Positions 26,889-35,504 of a stretch of 64,000 nucleotides of DNA are shown here, piece by piece. The number at the start of each line of letters is the position of its first letter. The stretch's first letter is position 1. Below the pieces are notes generated by a model, which made no database searches, was not told the origin of the DNA, and saw nothing but the letters and a program-made list of their open reading frames with translations. This DNA is from Pseudofrankia coriaricola (lineage in GTDB: Bacteria; Actinomycetota; Actinomycetes; Frankiales; Frankiaceae). The stretch spans positions 35,488-99,487 of the forward strand of contig NZ_MBLO01000265.1 of the NCBI RefSeq assembly GCF_001854805.1. Direction: 5' to 3'. The translations under genes were made by a program, and so were the position numbers.

Positions 26889-27120
26889 CGCCAAGGTCCT
26901 CGACGCCGAGCCCCTGAGCCTCCTGCCTGGCGCCACCGACGCCGCCGACCACACCCTGGTCAACCGTCCAGCGACGACCAGCCGGATCGGCCGCGTGCTC
27001 GATCTCGCCGCCGGCTACGAGACGTCCTACGGCATGGAACTCCTTGCCAGCGTCCACTGGATCTCCACCCACGACGTCGCCGACCCCGCCGACGCCGAGC
27101 CGACGATGCACTTGGCGTAG
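26889..27120 (+). pseudogene. C-terminal fragment resembling DarG-type antitoxins
   Basis: The plus strand reads AKVLDAEPLSLLPGATDAAD, then RIGRVLDLAAGYETSYGMEL and LASVHWISTHDVADPADAEP. The G(F/Y)ET-x-YGMELLA-x-VHW pattern is what I associate with the C-terminal domain of DarG, the macrodomain antitoxin to the DarT DNA ADP-ribosyltransferase. No macrodomain or DarT gene is present. It is joined at its left to the truncated RHH partner and at its right to an inverted integrase tail. Confidence 0.45.
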
Positions 27121-27455
27121 GCGGTGAGGAGCACGCGGACGCTGTGTCCTGCCCATTCGGCGACCTGGGTGGGTGGTACGCCGGCGTTCAGCCAGCGCGA
27201 TACCGCGGCGTGCCGCAGGTCGTAGGGCCGGCGGGCGAGCGGCGACGCGGCTTCGGCCGGGGTGAGTGCCTGCTGGCGTGCTCTGCGCCAGGCGGTGAGG
27301 TAGGTCGACATCCTCACAGCGCCGCCGGTGGTCGACCGGAAGATTCGACCGTCAGGTGTCGTGCCGAACTCCTCGATATGCCGACGCAGCAGCGCGACCA
27401 GGTTGGGGCGGAGCGGGACCTGACCTCGATCGGGGTCCTGCCGGAGGCCCATCAT
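27096..27455 (-). pseudogene. Tyrosine recombinase C-terminal remnant
   Basis: The minus strand reads RPNLVALLRRHIEEFGTTPD, RIFRSTTGGAVRMSTYLTAW, RPYDLRHAAVSRWLNAGVPP and TQVAEWAGHSVRVLLTAYAK. It contains the His-x-x-x box (DLRHAAVSRW), the GHS box and the catalytic Tyr (TAYAKC). It is nearly identical over 55 residues to the fragment at 1-175. The N-terminal Arg domain is absent. Confidence 0.75.
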
Positions 27456-27680
27456 CGGGCGGGTGTGCCGTCGGCCAGCATGGTCGCCTGCCAGCCGGCG
27501 GGGTCCGGCCGTCCCGCGCCGCGGGAGAGCCGATACCAGAGCAGGCGGTCGGGGCGAACGGTCGCTGTAGGGGTGTGCCGTGACCATGACCAGATTCTCG
27601 TGGTGCTCGACGACGCCGAGGTAGGCCTCGTCGACGGGGGCGATCAGGGTGAAGTCCACCTGAGCAGCCAGAGCTGGTAG

Positions 27681-27848
27681 CGGCCGAAACGTCCGGGAAG
27701 CCGGTTCCATGTCGTCGACTTGCCCTACCTGGTCGAGCGCGAACAGGCCGTCCTCGACCGGTTCGCCGACCCGCACGTTGTGGAGCGCGAGCTGTTCGAT
27801 CTCGTGGCCGGCCGTCCACGACTCCAGTTCGAGATGGACGGTGGGATG
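27681..27848 (+). pseudogene. Orphan C-terminal coding fragment
   Basis: After a stop at about 27680 the plus strand reads VVDLPYLVEREQAVLDRFAD and PHVVERELFDLVAGRPRLQF then EMDGGM and a stop. Composition looks like coding sequence and it precedes the sigma-factor fragment. I cannot assign a family. The preceding 230 bp (27456-27680) hold nothing I recognise. Confidence 0.35.
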
Positions 27849-27862
27849 TAACCGCGTGGGGG

Positions 27863-28258
27863 GTGCTGGACATGAACAGGATGACGCCCCGCGGAAGGAC
27901 TGTCCCTGTGCCTGCCAGTTCGGCCATGCCCTCGTTCGAGGCGCTGTTCCGGGAGCACCGCGGGGCGGTCCTGCGGTTCGCGCAGCGACGCCTTGGTAGT
28001 GACGAGGCCGCCTGGGACGTCGTCTCGGAGACCTTCCTCGCGGCCTGGCGGCATTGGCAGCGCCGACCCGCCGCCTCGGAGGAGACCCGGGCGTGGCTGT
28101 ACGCAATCGCCGGCAATGTCGTGCGTAACCAGCGCCGCGCGGGGATCCGACGGCTACGGCTCGAAACCCGGATGGTCGGGTTCGGGCTGGCCACGGACCC
28201 GACCGCCCTGACCGATGAGGACATCGCGATCCTCCACTTCCTCGACCATCTTGAGTAG
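27863..28258 (+). pseudogene. ECF sigma factor, truncated after region 2
   Basis: SFEALFREHRGAVLRFAQRR, DEAAWDVVSETFLAAWRHWQ and EETRAWLYAIAGNVVRNQRR are regions 2.1-2.4 of an ECF sigma factor. The linker reaches LTDEDIAILH and then FLDHLE-stop; sigma region 4, which binds the -35 element, is missing. The break (about 28232-28245) coincides with the edge of the AT-richer DUF1697 segment on the other strand, so an insertion or deletion there removed the 3' half. Confidence 0.75.
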
Positions 28259-28780
28259 CCTTGTGGTAGTATTCCAGTTGCGAATAGTCATCGATTTGTA
28301 AGCTGGCGTCCCCGTAATACTACTCAGCCGACTCCTGGTGCGCAGAGCACTGAGGCGCTGCGAGTAAATCACCCCGGCGCCCGGCCAAATATTATCAACA
28401 CCCTCTCTGGGGTTAAACGCGGCCATAGCCTGGGTCGAATCAATACCCATCAGAAAAACTGCGTCACTATGATACGTCTCTGGATGCTCCCCGAAGCCTT
28501 CGGGCCTGTTATCGATAACAGCCTGGAGCTGGGTGCGGGTCAGTACCAAAACCTTGATAACAGGACTATCCAGCGTAAACTTTCTTAGGAGCATGGCTTC
28601 GATCCTTTGACCTGACCTCGCTACGCCCAGGTCCGACCGCAAGATCACGTTCCCGCTCTGAATATAAGTGGTAACGTCAGTGAAACCCTCTTCCTCCAGG
28701 TAAAGTTTGAGTGCTGCCATGGGTACGAGATTCTTCCCACCCACATTTATGCCACGTATAAGAATTACGTAGGTATTCAT
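28154..28780 (-). CDS. DUF1697 protein in an AT-richer insert
   Basis: From the ATG at 28780: MNTYVILIRGINVGGKNLVP, FTDVTTYIQSGNVILRSDLG and GTPAYKSMTIRNWNTTTRLL are the family's conserved blocks. DUF1697 proteins are about 180 residues of unknown function. The last 25 codons here (DRDVLIGQGGRVRG...) are antisense of the sigma-factor remnant, so the natural end was lost. Base composition from about 28245 to 28800 is clearly more AT-rich than anything else in the window and codon use differs, indicating recent transfer from a lower-GC donor. Confidence 0.8.
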   Translation of the reverse strand: MNTYVILIRGINVGGKNLVPMAALKLYLEEEGFTDVTTYIQSGNVILRSDLGVARSGQRIEAMLLRKFTLDSPVIKVLVLTRTQLQAVIDNRPEGFGEHPETYHSDAVFLMGIDSTQAMAAFNPREGVDNIWPGAGVIYSQRLSALRTRSRLSSITGTPAYKSMTIRNWNTTTRLLKMVEEVEDRDVLIGQGGRVRGQPEPDHPGFEP

Positions 28781-28792
28781 TGCCTTCACCAT

Positions 28793-29301
28793 ACTTGTGT
28801 GCTCCCTGGCGACACTGATCGGCTGTCAGAGAGCCCGGCCGACGAGCTCACCATGACGAACGTCCGGTCCTTGTGGAGCAGCGCGCTCGGCTCGGTAGTG
28901 CCGTAGATGAACGCTGGCTGCCGGCGTCGTGCCTTCAACCGGTCCGAACGCGCCGACCGGCAGCCACACCCGCCGCGGCCCGCTCGTCCCCACCAGCTGG
29001 CCGACGGCGAGCGGCTGCATCGGCCGGGGCGACGCGGCGAGGGCCCGGGCGGTCCGGCGGGGACGCGGTCGTGGAGCGCGGATGGCCTTGAGAGGCGTGT
29101 CCCTGGCGCGCCGTTCACGGTCACAGAGACAGGCTGGCCCGGGACGTAGATGTAGTCGAGGACGGCACCGTCGGTCTCCTCATGTTGCCCGTCGGACGGT
29201 TGCAGTCAGGTTGTGCGGGGGGCCGGATGTGATCTCGGTGCCGTCTGGCCGCCGTGGCCTGCATCGTCGATGGTTGCTGGGCCTCAAAGCGTCCTGCTGA
29301 G
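28793..29301. other. Region of degraded coding sequence, not identified
   Basis: About 510 bp without an intact gene. Minus-strand pieces such as TDGAVLDYIYVPGQPVSVTV, RRVWLPVGAFGPVEGTTPA and LLHKDRTFVMVSSSAGL look protein-like but lie in different frames and cannot be joined or named. No RNA gene or repeat is visible. Confidence 0.35.
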
Positions 29302-29622
29302 TTAGATGGGTGTGGCGCCGTGGGCCGTGGCGATGGCGTCGATGCGGGTGGCGAGGTCGAAGTCGGCGGCGGTGAGGCGGTGGCCGGCGTCGTGGGTGGT
29401 GATGGCGAAGCGGACGGTGTCCCAGCGTAGGTCGATGTCGGCGTGATGGCCGATGAGACGTTCGACGTCGGCGACGTGGACGATCAGCGCGACGGAGCCG
29501 TGGTAGCGGAGCCGGAAGGCGCGAGTGATCTCGTTGCCGGTCCGGGTCCAACCGGGGTGGTCGGCGAGCTGGGTGGTGATCTCGTCGTCGGTGAGCGGGG
29601 CGGGCACGTCGGAAATGGTCAC
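29302..29622 (-). CDS. Pterin-4a-carbinolamine dehydratase (PhhB/PCD)
   Basis: About 106 residues. PLTDDEITTQLADHPGWTRT and ERLIGHHADIDLRWDTVRFA, with the tail LTAADFDLATRIDAIA, match the PCD family. The paired His and the D-x-x-W-x-x-V segment form the active-site region. The enzyme dehydrates 4a-hydroxytetrahydrobiopterin after aromatic amino acid hydroxylation; no hydroxylase gene is nearby, and actinobacterial homologues often stand alone. The start is taken as the GTG at 29622, though the GGAGG is too close to it, so the start may be slightly different. Confidence 0.82.
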   Translation of the reverse strand: MTISDVPAPLTDDEITTQLADHPGWTRTGNEITRAFRLRYHGSVALIVHVADVERLIGHHADIDLRWDTVRFAITTHDAGHRLTAADFDLATRIDAIATAHGATPI

Positions 29623-29724
29623 GCCTCCGTTGCGGCGAGGACCTCGGCGAGGTCGGTGGCGACACGGGCATCTTTCCATGGCTCGGGATGGCCATGCCGC
29701 CGCGTGCCAATTGTTGATGGGGTC

Positions 29725-30252
29725 TCAGGCGTGGCCGTTCTGGAGGTAGAGGACGTTTCCACTGTCCAATGAGGTCAGGGCCGCTTGTACGCGTCGCCAC
29801 TCGTAGGGGCGGAGGAGCCGCGCAGCCTCGTGCGGGGAACAGAAACGGACAGCGGCCAGCTCAGGGTCCACCGGACGGAGATGTTGGGTTTGGTCGGCGG
29901 ACAGCGTGCCGCCGTTGAACACGAAGGCCAGGAGGTCGTCCCAGGGACCGTGTGGTGATACCCAATCGACGCAGAGCAGTTCGCCGATATGCAGGTCGAG
30001 ATCTAGTTCTTCCTTCAGCTCTCGACGTAGCGTCTCTCTCGGCGGTTCGTTGGCTTCGGCCATGCCGCCTGGCAGGTCCCAGTCTGGCTTATAGGTCGGG
30101 TCGACCAGGAGCAGGCGGCCGGTCTCATCCCGGATGACGGCGTCGGCGGAGACCCGCTTGCGTGCCTGTCGGGCGTTGCCCTCGGCGAGGTGCGCGAACT
30201 CGGCCGGGTCTCGGCCGCGATAGCTGTCTTCCCACTCCTGTTCGATGCTCAC
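29725..30252 (-). CDS. Nudix hydrolase
   Basis: A 175-residue protein. The Nudix box is GGMAEANEPPRETLRRELKE followed by EL (about 62-83), with the catalytic Arg-Glu-Leu-x-Glu-Glu. RKRVSADAVIRDETGRLLLV is the strand before it. ELLCVDWVSPHGPWDDLLAF and a WRR-rich C-terminus follow. It overlaps the XRE-TPR regulator stop-to-start as ATGA (30249-30252), so the two are coupled. The pairing of an XRE-TPR regulator with a Nudix gene is frequent in actinomycetes. Confidence 0.88.
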   Translation of the reverse strand: MSIEQEWEDSYRGRDPAEFAHLAEGNARQARKRVSADAVIRDETGRLLLVDPTYKPDWDLPGGMAEANEPPRETLRRELKEELDLDLHIGELLCVDWVSPHGPWDDLLAFVFNGGTLSADQTQHLRPVDPELAAVRFCSPHEAARLLRPYEWRRVQAALTSLDSGNVLYLQNGHA

Positions 30253-31628
30253 GACGCCTCGGCTGCTCGGTGGGCGGGCAAGGTGGCTGTCACGCGATCG
30301 AGGAAGTCATCGACAGCCGTCACGCTGCTGTGCGGTTCGAGCTGGCGGCCGAGTCCTCGAAGCTGGTTGACCACGCGGTCCGAGGCCAGGCGTGTCGCCG
30401 CGTCGAGCACCTGCGCGCCGGTGTCGCAGGCGGCGTCGAGATCACCGCGCCCAAGGTGGACGGTGGCCAGGGTCAGGTGGGTGAGGGCTCGGCTCCGTGC
30501 CCGGTCCGGAGTGCGTAGCTCCAATACCCTCAGCGCCTGACGTTCGGCGGCGTTCCAGTCGTTCAGGTCGCGCAGGCAGATGGCGGCCTCGGCTGCGAGC
30601 GCTGCTTCGTCGAAGGGGCTCAGCCATTCGTGCCCACCGGCTGTCGCACGGTTCAACTCCTGCTCGGCGTTCCACAGCGCGGCCAGGCACTCGGACGACG
30701 CGCCTACAAGCGCGTTCCCCCGGGCCTTCATCGCGTGCAGCCGGCTACGTAGCTCCCCGCACTGTTGGTCATCCGGCACCAGCGCGAGGCCCGCGTCGGC
30801 CAATCGGACGGCTTCGCGAGGATGGTCATTCTCCAAGGCTAGGTGACTCTGGCTGACGAGCGTCTGAGCGCTCAGCGCTTGGTCGCCGGCCGCGGTCGCC
30901 AGGCCGAGGGCCTGGACGAAGTGCTGGGCCGCGAGGTCGCCTCGGTTGTCGTCGTGGGCAAGCCACCCGGCCATGTCGGCCAGCGAGGCCGCCGCAGAGA
31001 AGACAGCCGACGGCGGATACGCATGGCCAACGAGCTGCGGGGCGACCTCGGTCTGGATGAACCTGACCACGACGGGGTACAGCCGGCCGCCTCCGAGCTG
31101 CCGGTCGGCGGAGCGGAAGGCCAGCGCCGCCGACCGGATCGTCTCCAGCGTTCCACCCGAGGCGAATACCGACGTCGACGGCTCGACGCGTGAGGGGACC
31201 TCCCGCCGCGTTGCGACGGGTGCTGGTCGCAGTCGTGGTTGTCCAGGAAGGTCGAACCACAGGAGGTGAGGCGGTAACCGCAGCATCCGGGCCCAGTGCG
31301 TCAGCCGGTCAAGGTCCCGGACCGGCGGGCCGCTTTCGATCCGACTCACCTGAGCCTGGGTCAGGCCGAGCCACCGACCAAGCCGTTCCTGACTGATGAG
31401 TCTGCGGTGGTGAGGGTTCATGCGGTACGCCACAGACACCAGCCCGATGTGCTGGGCAGCAAAGGCGTCGCGGAGTTGATCGGTGTGCCAGAACTCGTCC
31501 GGGAGCTCCGGCGCCTCGTCCTGTTCCAAACGGCCGCGGTGCAGGCAGCGGGCACAACGGGAGCCAGCGTTGTCGCGTGCCAGACGGCCTCCGCAGGAGT
31601 GGCAGTACCGGCCGGGTGCGGCGTCCAT
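30249..31628 (-). CDS. XRE-type regulator with zinc ribbon and TPR repeats
   Basis: A 459-residue protein. The N-terminus has a zinc ribbon, CHSCGG (Cys9/Cys12) and CARCLH (Cys25/Cys28). An HTH follows at about 78-105 (ISQERLGRWLGLTQAQVSRI). From about 170 to 450 there are Ala/Leu-rich helical pairs of TPR type (LADMAGWLAHDDNRGDLAAQ, ALTHLTLATVHLGRGDLDAA). This architecture fits the actinobacterial TPR-containing XRE regulators that sense peptides or small ligands. It is the first gene of a pair with the Nudix hydrolase. The added zinc ribbon is less usual. Confidence 0.85.
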   Translation of the reverse strand: MDAAPGRYCHSCGGRLARDNAGSRCARCLHRGRLEQDEAPELPDEFWHTDQLRDAFAAQHIGLVSVAYRMNPHHRRLISQERLGRWLGLTQAQVSRIESGPPVRDLDRLTHWARMLRLPPHLLWFDLPGQPRLRPAPVATRREVPSRVEPSTSVFASGGTLETIRSAALAFRSADRQLGGGRLYPVVVRFIQTEVAPQLVGHAYPPSAVFSAAASLADMAGWLAHDDNRGDLAAQHFVQALGLATAAGDQALSAQTLVSQSHLALENDHPREAVRLADAGLALVPDDQQCGELRSRLHAMKARGNALVGASSECLAALWNAEQELNRATAGGHEWLSPFDEAALAAEAAICLRDLNDWNAAERQALRVLELRTPDRARSRALTHLTLATVHLGRGDLDAACDTGAQVLDAATRLASDRVVNQLRGLGRQLEPHSSVTAVDDFLDRVTATLPAHRAAEAS

Positions 31629-31903
31629 ATCTCGCCTGACCTGCTCCTAATTGTGGTCGTCTGGGTGTGCTTGGCCGGCAGTGTAAACCTCGCTGATTAC
31701 GGTGAGTGGGATTCCAGCGCCGTCATGTATGGGCGTCATACGTGGCTCGGCATGGCCAGCTCCCTGTGACCCGCGCACGCTTGGGCCAGGCGCCCGGGGT
31801 CGAGCCAGGCAAACTTCTCGGCCTCGGGTGTCAGCCAACGGCCTGGCGGATGGAGGCAGCTGTGGACATAAGACCGCCCGCGACATCACCCGGTAGGTGT
31901 CGC

Positions 31904-32098
31904 GTGCGGCGCCAGCTTGGACCGCGGACACTCGCGCTCGTCGACCACGGCGATGGCCCGGCACTCACGTGGGTCAGGCTCTATCGCGACGACGGCCACA
32001 GTCATCGCGACGCCGAGAAGGCCGCTTTCGCCGAGGCCGACCCTGACGGCGGCCCGACCGGAACCGAAGAACTACGGCGCGGGGTGGTGAACGCGTGA
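31904..32098 (+). CDS. Small protein, unknown
   Basis: A 64-residue protein from a GTG at 31904: LGPRTLALVDHGDGPALTWV then RLYRDDGHSHRDAEKAAFAE. Codon use is normal for the genome. Its TGA overlaps the next gene's GTG (GTGA at 32095-32098), supporting expression. It is divergent from the XRE-TPR gene, as are many small regulator-target genes. The 275 bp between (31629-31903) hold no other gene. No family is recognised. Confidence 0.55.
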   Translation: MRRQLGPRTLALVDHGDGPALTWVRLYRDDGHSHRDAEKAAFAEADPDGGPTGTEELRRGVVNA

Positions 32099-32355
32099 CC
32101 GGGCGGGGGACCGACGTCAGGTCGGGACCGGTGGCGACGGTGAAGGTGTCACCGGGAATAGAAGCGGCCCATCTGGCGGCGCAAATAGCGGACCTGCCAA
32201 GTGACTCGGTTTTCATAGGTGGATTTGGAGACGTCGGCGTCGTGCTGGCCTTCGGTCCGGCAGACGGCTCAGCTTCTGAACGGGAGATCCTGGCGGCCGT
32301 CGTCGGGACACTGACACCGCAGATCTTCGCCCGGGTGATATTGACCCGGCCATGA
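32095..32355 (+). CDS. Small protein, unknown
   Basis: An 86-residue protein from the GTG at 32095, coupled to the preceding small gene. SDSVFIGGFGDVGVVLAFGP and EREILAAVVGTLTPQIFARV suggest an alternating strand-helix fold. No motif, TM segment or signal peptide is visible. Probably part of the unit controlled by the divergent XRE-TPR regulator. Confidence 0.6.
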   Translation: MTGRGTDVRSGPVATVKVSPGIEAAHLAAQIADLPSDSVFIGGFGDVGVVLAFGPADGSASEREILAAVVGTLTPQIFARVILTRP

Positions 32356-32502
32356 CACGCGCGCCATGTCGATGATCTAACGATATTGCGGAGAGGCTGC
32401 CGGGCGGCGCTGCCCGGACACCGGGTCTTCCTATGGAGAGCCATCATGAGAAAATAGCCATCTCTCGTCTACCGTATGAATCTTCCACTCGGAGCCTTTC
32501 TC

Positions 32503-33309
32503 ATGCCGCTATCCGCAGACCGCTGGATGATCGAGCACCCCGCCTGGCTGCCCACGGAGAAGGGTGCACACCGCGTGTGCCTGCTGCCCAGCGGCGCCGC
32601 TCTGGCCGAGGTGGAGCACGGAGCCCTCGTGCTCACCGCGCTCGACGGCGACGAGACGGAACCGGCCGGGGACGTCTTCACCCTGCCGGAGGGCGCCGCC
32701 ACAGACGTGCCCGAGCTGGCCAAGGAACTCACGGGACTCGGCCAGGTGGGACGCCTACGCAATCCCTCCCTGTGGGAAGCACTCGGGACCGCCATCATGC
32801 GCCAGGTCATCCGAGCGGCCCAATCCAAGGCACTCTTCCGCGCGCTGTGCACAATCCATGGTCGGCAGGTGACGTTGCCTGACGGCAACTCTTACGCCCT
32901 GTTCCCCACGGCCGAGAAGATCCTCGAGCTGGACGACGAACAGTTCTCCAAGATGGGCCTGGCCTTCAAACGACCTGTGTTGCGATCCGCGGCCGCCGCG
33001 TACGTCACCCACGGCGACGACTGGGCCCGTCTTTCCTCATCGGAACTGGTCGACGAATTGCAGAGTGTTCGCCGTGTCGGACCGTGGACTGCCGGAGCCG
33101 CGGTCGCGGACTACACGAATCGCTGGGACCTGTACCCCTACGCCGACCTGGCCGTACGCACCTGGGTCGGGCGCGCTGCTCCGTCACACTTCTGGTTCCA
33201 CAACGAGCGTGCGTTCGGCGCCCAGTGGCGCCACCTGGCCGGCGAGCACCTTTCCTCTCTTACCCTCCTCACCCTCGCCTGGGGATCGCAACATGGAGAC
33301 ATCGGATGA
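32503..33309 (+). CDS. HhH-GPD DNA glycosylase (AlkA/OGG-like)
   Basis: A 268-residue protein from the ATG at 32503, chosen because GGAG sits eight bases upstream; an ATG at 32476 is possible. NPSLWEALGTAIMRQVIRAA is the helical domain start, LQSVRRVGPWTAGAAVADY the helix-hairpin-helix, and LYPYADLAVRTWV carries the catalytic Asp (about 215). The fold removes damaged or modified bases from DNA. The gene overlaps the radical-SAM gene by 17 bp, an unusual partner for a repair enzyme. That suggests a dedicated role, such as processing a modified base or protecting against a self-made compound. Confidence 0.85.
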   Translation: MPLSADRWMIEHPAWLPTEKGAHRVCLLPSGAALAEVEHGALVLTALDGDETEPAGDVFTLPEGAATDVPELAKELTGLGQVGRLRNPSLWEALGTAIMRQVIRAAQSKALFRALCTIHGRQVTLPDGNSYALFPTAEKILELDDEQFSKMGLAFKRPVLRSAAAAYVTHGDDWARLSSSELVDELQSVRRVGPWTAGAAVADYTNRWDLYPYADLAVRTWVGRAAPSHFWFHNERAFGAQWRHLAGEHLSSLTLLTLAWGSQHGDIG

Positions 33310-34759
33310 CGGCGCCGTCCTGGGCGCCGACCTGAACCGTCCACTCGACGCCCTGTTCGTCAACGCCCCGCTACGTGACTACAGCCACCGACCCCGGGTG
33401 AACGACTTCACCCTGCCGGTTCTGGGTATGGCCTACATCGCGACCTACGCGGCAGCTCAAGGATTCAATGTCGGCGTTCTCGATGCCGAAGCCATGGGCC
33501 TCGGCATCAAAGAGACGTACCACCTCGTCAACCGCCTCGGTCCACGCTGGGCCGGCTTCAACCTGCTCGCCCCCACCTACGAGGTAAGCGCCCAGATCGC
33601 TGCCGGCCTCGATTCCGGCATCATGGTCATGGTCGGCGGCCACCAGGCAAAGGCTATGCCCGATGCCATCATCACCGACCCACGCTTCGCGGCGCTGGAG
33701 GCCCTGGTACTCGGCGAAGGCGAGACGCGCGTAGCGGAATTGCTTCGAGACAGACGGTCGCGTGCGGACCTACCCGGCGTGATGTGGCTCGATCCCATCC
33801 TGCGCAGACCCGTCACCGGCGGCGGTCCCGGAGCCGGCCACCATCTCGCCCCGGACGTGGACCGTCTGCCTTTCGTCGACCGTCGCTTCCTGGTCAACGA
33901 CCCCTACCCGGCCCCGGACGGCAGGGTGGAGGCCAACATGGTCGGCGCCCGAGGCTGCCCGTATGACTGCTCCTTCTGCGGCGCTGCCGTCAGCGCCAAC
34001 CCGGACATCACCATCCGCACCCGCACGCCCGCCGGAATCATCGCCGAGATCGAGGCGCTCCACGCCGCCCACGGCGTGACCGCATTCCGCTTCGTCGACG
34101 ACCTCTTCCTCGGATATGAGCGGTTCATCCGCGAGTGCATGGGCGCCTTCACCGCCGCCCGCCTCGGTGACCGCTTCGTCTGGGATGCCACCGGCCGGAT
34201 CAACGTCCTGCATCGGGCCGACGACGCCCTTCTCGACCTACTCGCCGCCAACGGCCTGCGGGAAGTCGCCCTTGGCGTCGAGTCCGGCAGCGAACGGCTG
34301 CTCAGGTACATGGGCAAGCGGATCAGCCCGGAGATGACTCGCTCCGTGATCCGACGCCTCACCGAGCGCGGGATCAACGTCAAGGGCTACTTCATCCTCG
34401 GCTTCCCCACCGAGAGCCGGGAGGAGCTGGCCGCCACTGTCCACCACGTCCGGGAGCTGTGGGAGGAGGCTGACCGCAATCCGGGAGACTTCCGGGCCTC
34501 CACGTTCGAGTTCCGTCCGTATCCCGGCACGCCGGAGTGGGACCGCCTCCTCGCCACAGGACGCTACGAGCCCGCGCAGCTGCTGGCCTACACCGCCGTG
34601 GACCTCACCGAAGGCGGTCTCGACGAAGCGATGCGCGGCCGGGACGAGTTCAACTTCTCGGTCAACATCCAGTTCGGCGAGGCCTCCGTGGACGAGGTAC
34701 GGGCCGCCCTGGTGACGCTGTCCCGCGACCAGCACGCCCGCTCCAGCATCCTCCGATGA
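33293..34759 (+). CDS. B12-binding radical SAM enzyme
   Basis: A 488-residue protein from the ATG at 33293. The N-terminal domain (about 18-150) has the cobalamin-binding Rossmann pattern (ALFVNAPLRDYSHRP, GMAYIATYAAAQGFNVGVLD). VGARGCPYDCSFCGAA gives the CxxxCxxC cluster (Cys222/226/229), followed by FRFVDDLFLGYERFI and EVALGVESGSERLLRYMGKR, typical of class B methyltransferase-like or Elp3-like TIM barrels. It binds 4Fe-4S and SAM, and probably cobalamin. The reaction (methylation, ring contraction or other C-C chemistry) and substrate are unknown. It is tightly coupled to the glycosylase gene. Confidence 0.88.
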   Translation: METSDDGAVLGADLNRPLDALFVNAPLRDYSHRPRVNDFTLPVLGMAYIATYAAAQGFNVGVLDAEAMGLGIKETYHLVNRLGPRWAGFNLLAPTYEVSAQIAAGLDSGIMVMVGGHQAKAMPDAIITDPRFAALEALVLGEGETRVAELLRDRRSRADLPGVMWLDPILRRPVTGGGPGAGHHLAPDVDRLPFVDRRFLVNDPYPAPDGRVEANMVGARGCPYDCSFCGAAVSANPDITIRTRTPAGIIAEIEALHAAHGVTAFRFVDDLFLGYERFIRECMGAFTAARLGDRFVWDATGRINVLHRADDALLDLLAANGLREVALGVESGSERLLRYMGKRISPEMTRSVIRRLTERGINVKGYFILGFPTESREELAATVHHVRELWEEADRNPGDFRASTFEFRPYPGTPEWDRLLATGRYEPAQLLAYTAVDLTEGGLDEAMRGRDEFNFSVNIQFGEASVDEVRAALVTLSRDQHARSSILR

Positions 34760-34925
34760 GCCGGGGCTTTTTCTCGCCGTCGACGGACCCAGAGGCGTAG
34801 CCAAGAGCACCGTCACAGCCGCCCTGGCGCTACCGCACCGTCGCTGCCGAACTCGGAGGCACCGGCCACGGCCTTCTGGTGCACGACATCGGGACTCAGC
34901 CGGGCGACGACGTGGCCATGGTGTC
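34758..34925 (+). pseudogene. Nucleotide kinase-like fragment
   Basis: One frame reads LFLAVDGPRGVAKSTVTAAL, a Walker A region of thymidylate-kinase-like proteins with Ala in place of the Gly before Lys. The next frame continues YRTVAAELGGTGHGLLVHDI then GTQPGDDVAM. A frameshift and internal deletion lie at about 34830, and the rest of the gene is replaced by the antisense CYTH gene. It follows the radical-SAM stop immediately and was probably the next gene of that operon. Confidence 0.5.
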
Positions 34926-35504
34926 GGCGGCGTCGGTGCTGTCCCTGCTGGCCGGCACCTGCACCGCTCTGTCCTGGGTAGCCCGTACCAGGGAGTCGTA
35001 TGTCTCTGCGGTGCGCACTGCCTCGATCCCCAAGGACGTGACGAACGCTGCCAGCTCGTCCTGGACGACCGTGGCCGGCTGGTCGTCCGGCATCATCCGT
35101 TCCAGCTCCAGGAAGGTCCCTACGCCTTCGACCTCATCCAGGCACAGTGTCGTGTCGCCATGCCGGCCGGTCCGCCGGGACTTCGCGACACGCACTGTGG
35201 CCCGATAACCCATATGCAGGATTGCCTCGTGCATCTGCTGACGGTTCACGACCTCCGTCTCGTACTCAAGGCAGTCTTGCGCATTCGTGCCAGGCTGCTT
35301 GAGCGCGAACCAGTGGCGGCCGTCCACCGTGCGCAGCCGCAGGAAAGACACCCCGATCTTGCTGTCGCCGAACGACCAACCCGATGGGGCATAGGCCTGG
35401 TCATCCTGGTATACCGCCGCGCCGAGGTGGATGCCCCGGACTCTGAGAGCGGCGAGCAGCGCTTCGGCGTTCTCCACGGAATACTTGACCTCGACCTCGC
35501 GCAC
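34896..35504 (-). CDS. CYTH-domain protein (class IV cyclase/triphosphatase superfamily)
   Basis: A 202-residue protein. REVEVKYSVEN at the N-terminus is the E-x-E-x-K signature. VSFLRLRTVDGRHWFALKQP, LEYETEVVN, VAKSRRT and TLCLDEVEGVGTFLELE supply the paired Arg/Lys and Glu residues lining the triphosphate tunnel. Members act as class IV adenylate cyclases (CyaB) or thiamine/inorganic triphosphatases; the sequence alone does not separate these. It is convergent with the radical-SAM operon. The last 25 residues are antisense of the kinase fragment and may not be native. Confidence 0.85.
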   Translation of the reverse strand: MREVEVKYSVENAEALLAALRVRGIHLGAAVYQDDQAYAPSGWSFGDSKIGVSFLRLRTVDGRHWFALKQPGTNAQDCLEYETEVVNRQQMHEAILHMGYRATVRVAKSRRTGRHGDTTLCLDEVEGVGTFLELERMMPDDQPATVVQDELAAFVTSLGIEAVRTAETYDSLVRATQDRAVQVPASRDSTDAADTMATSSPG

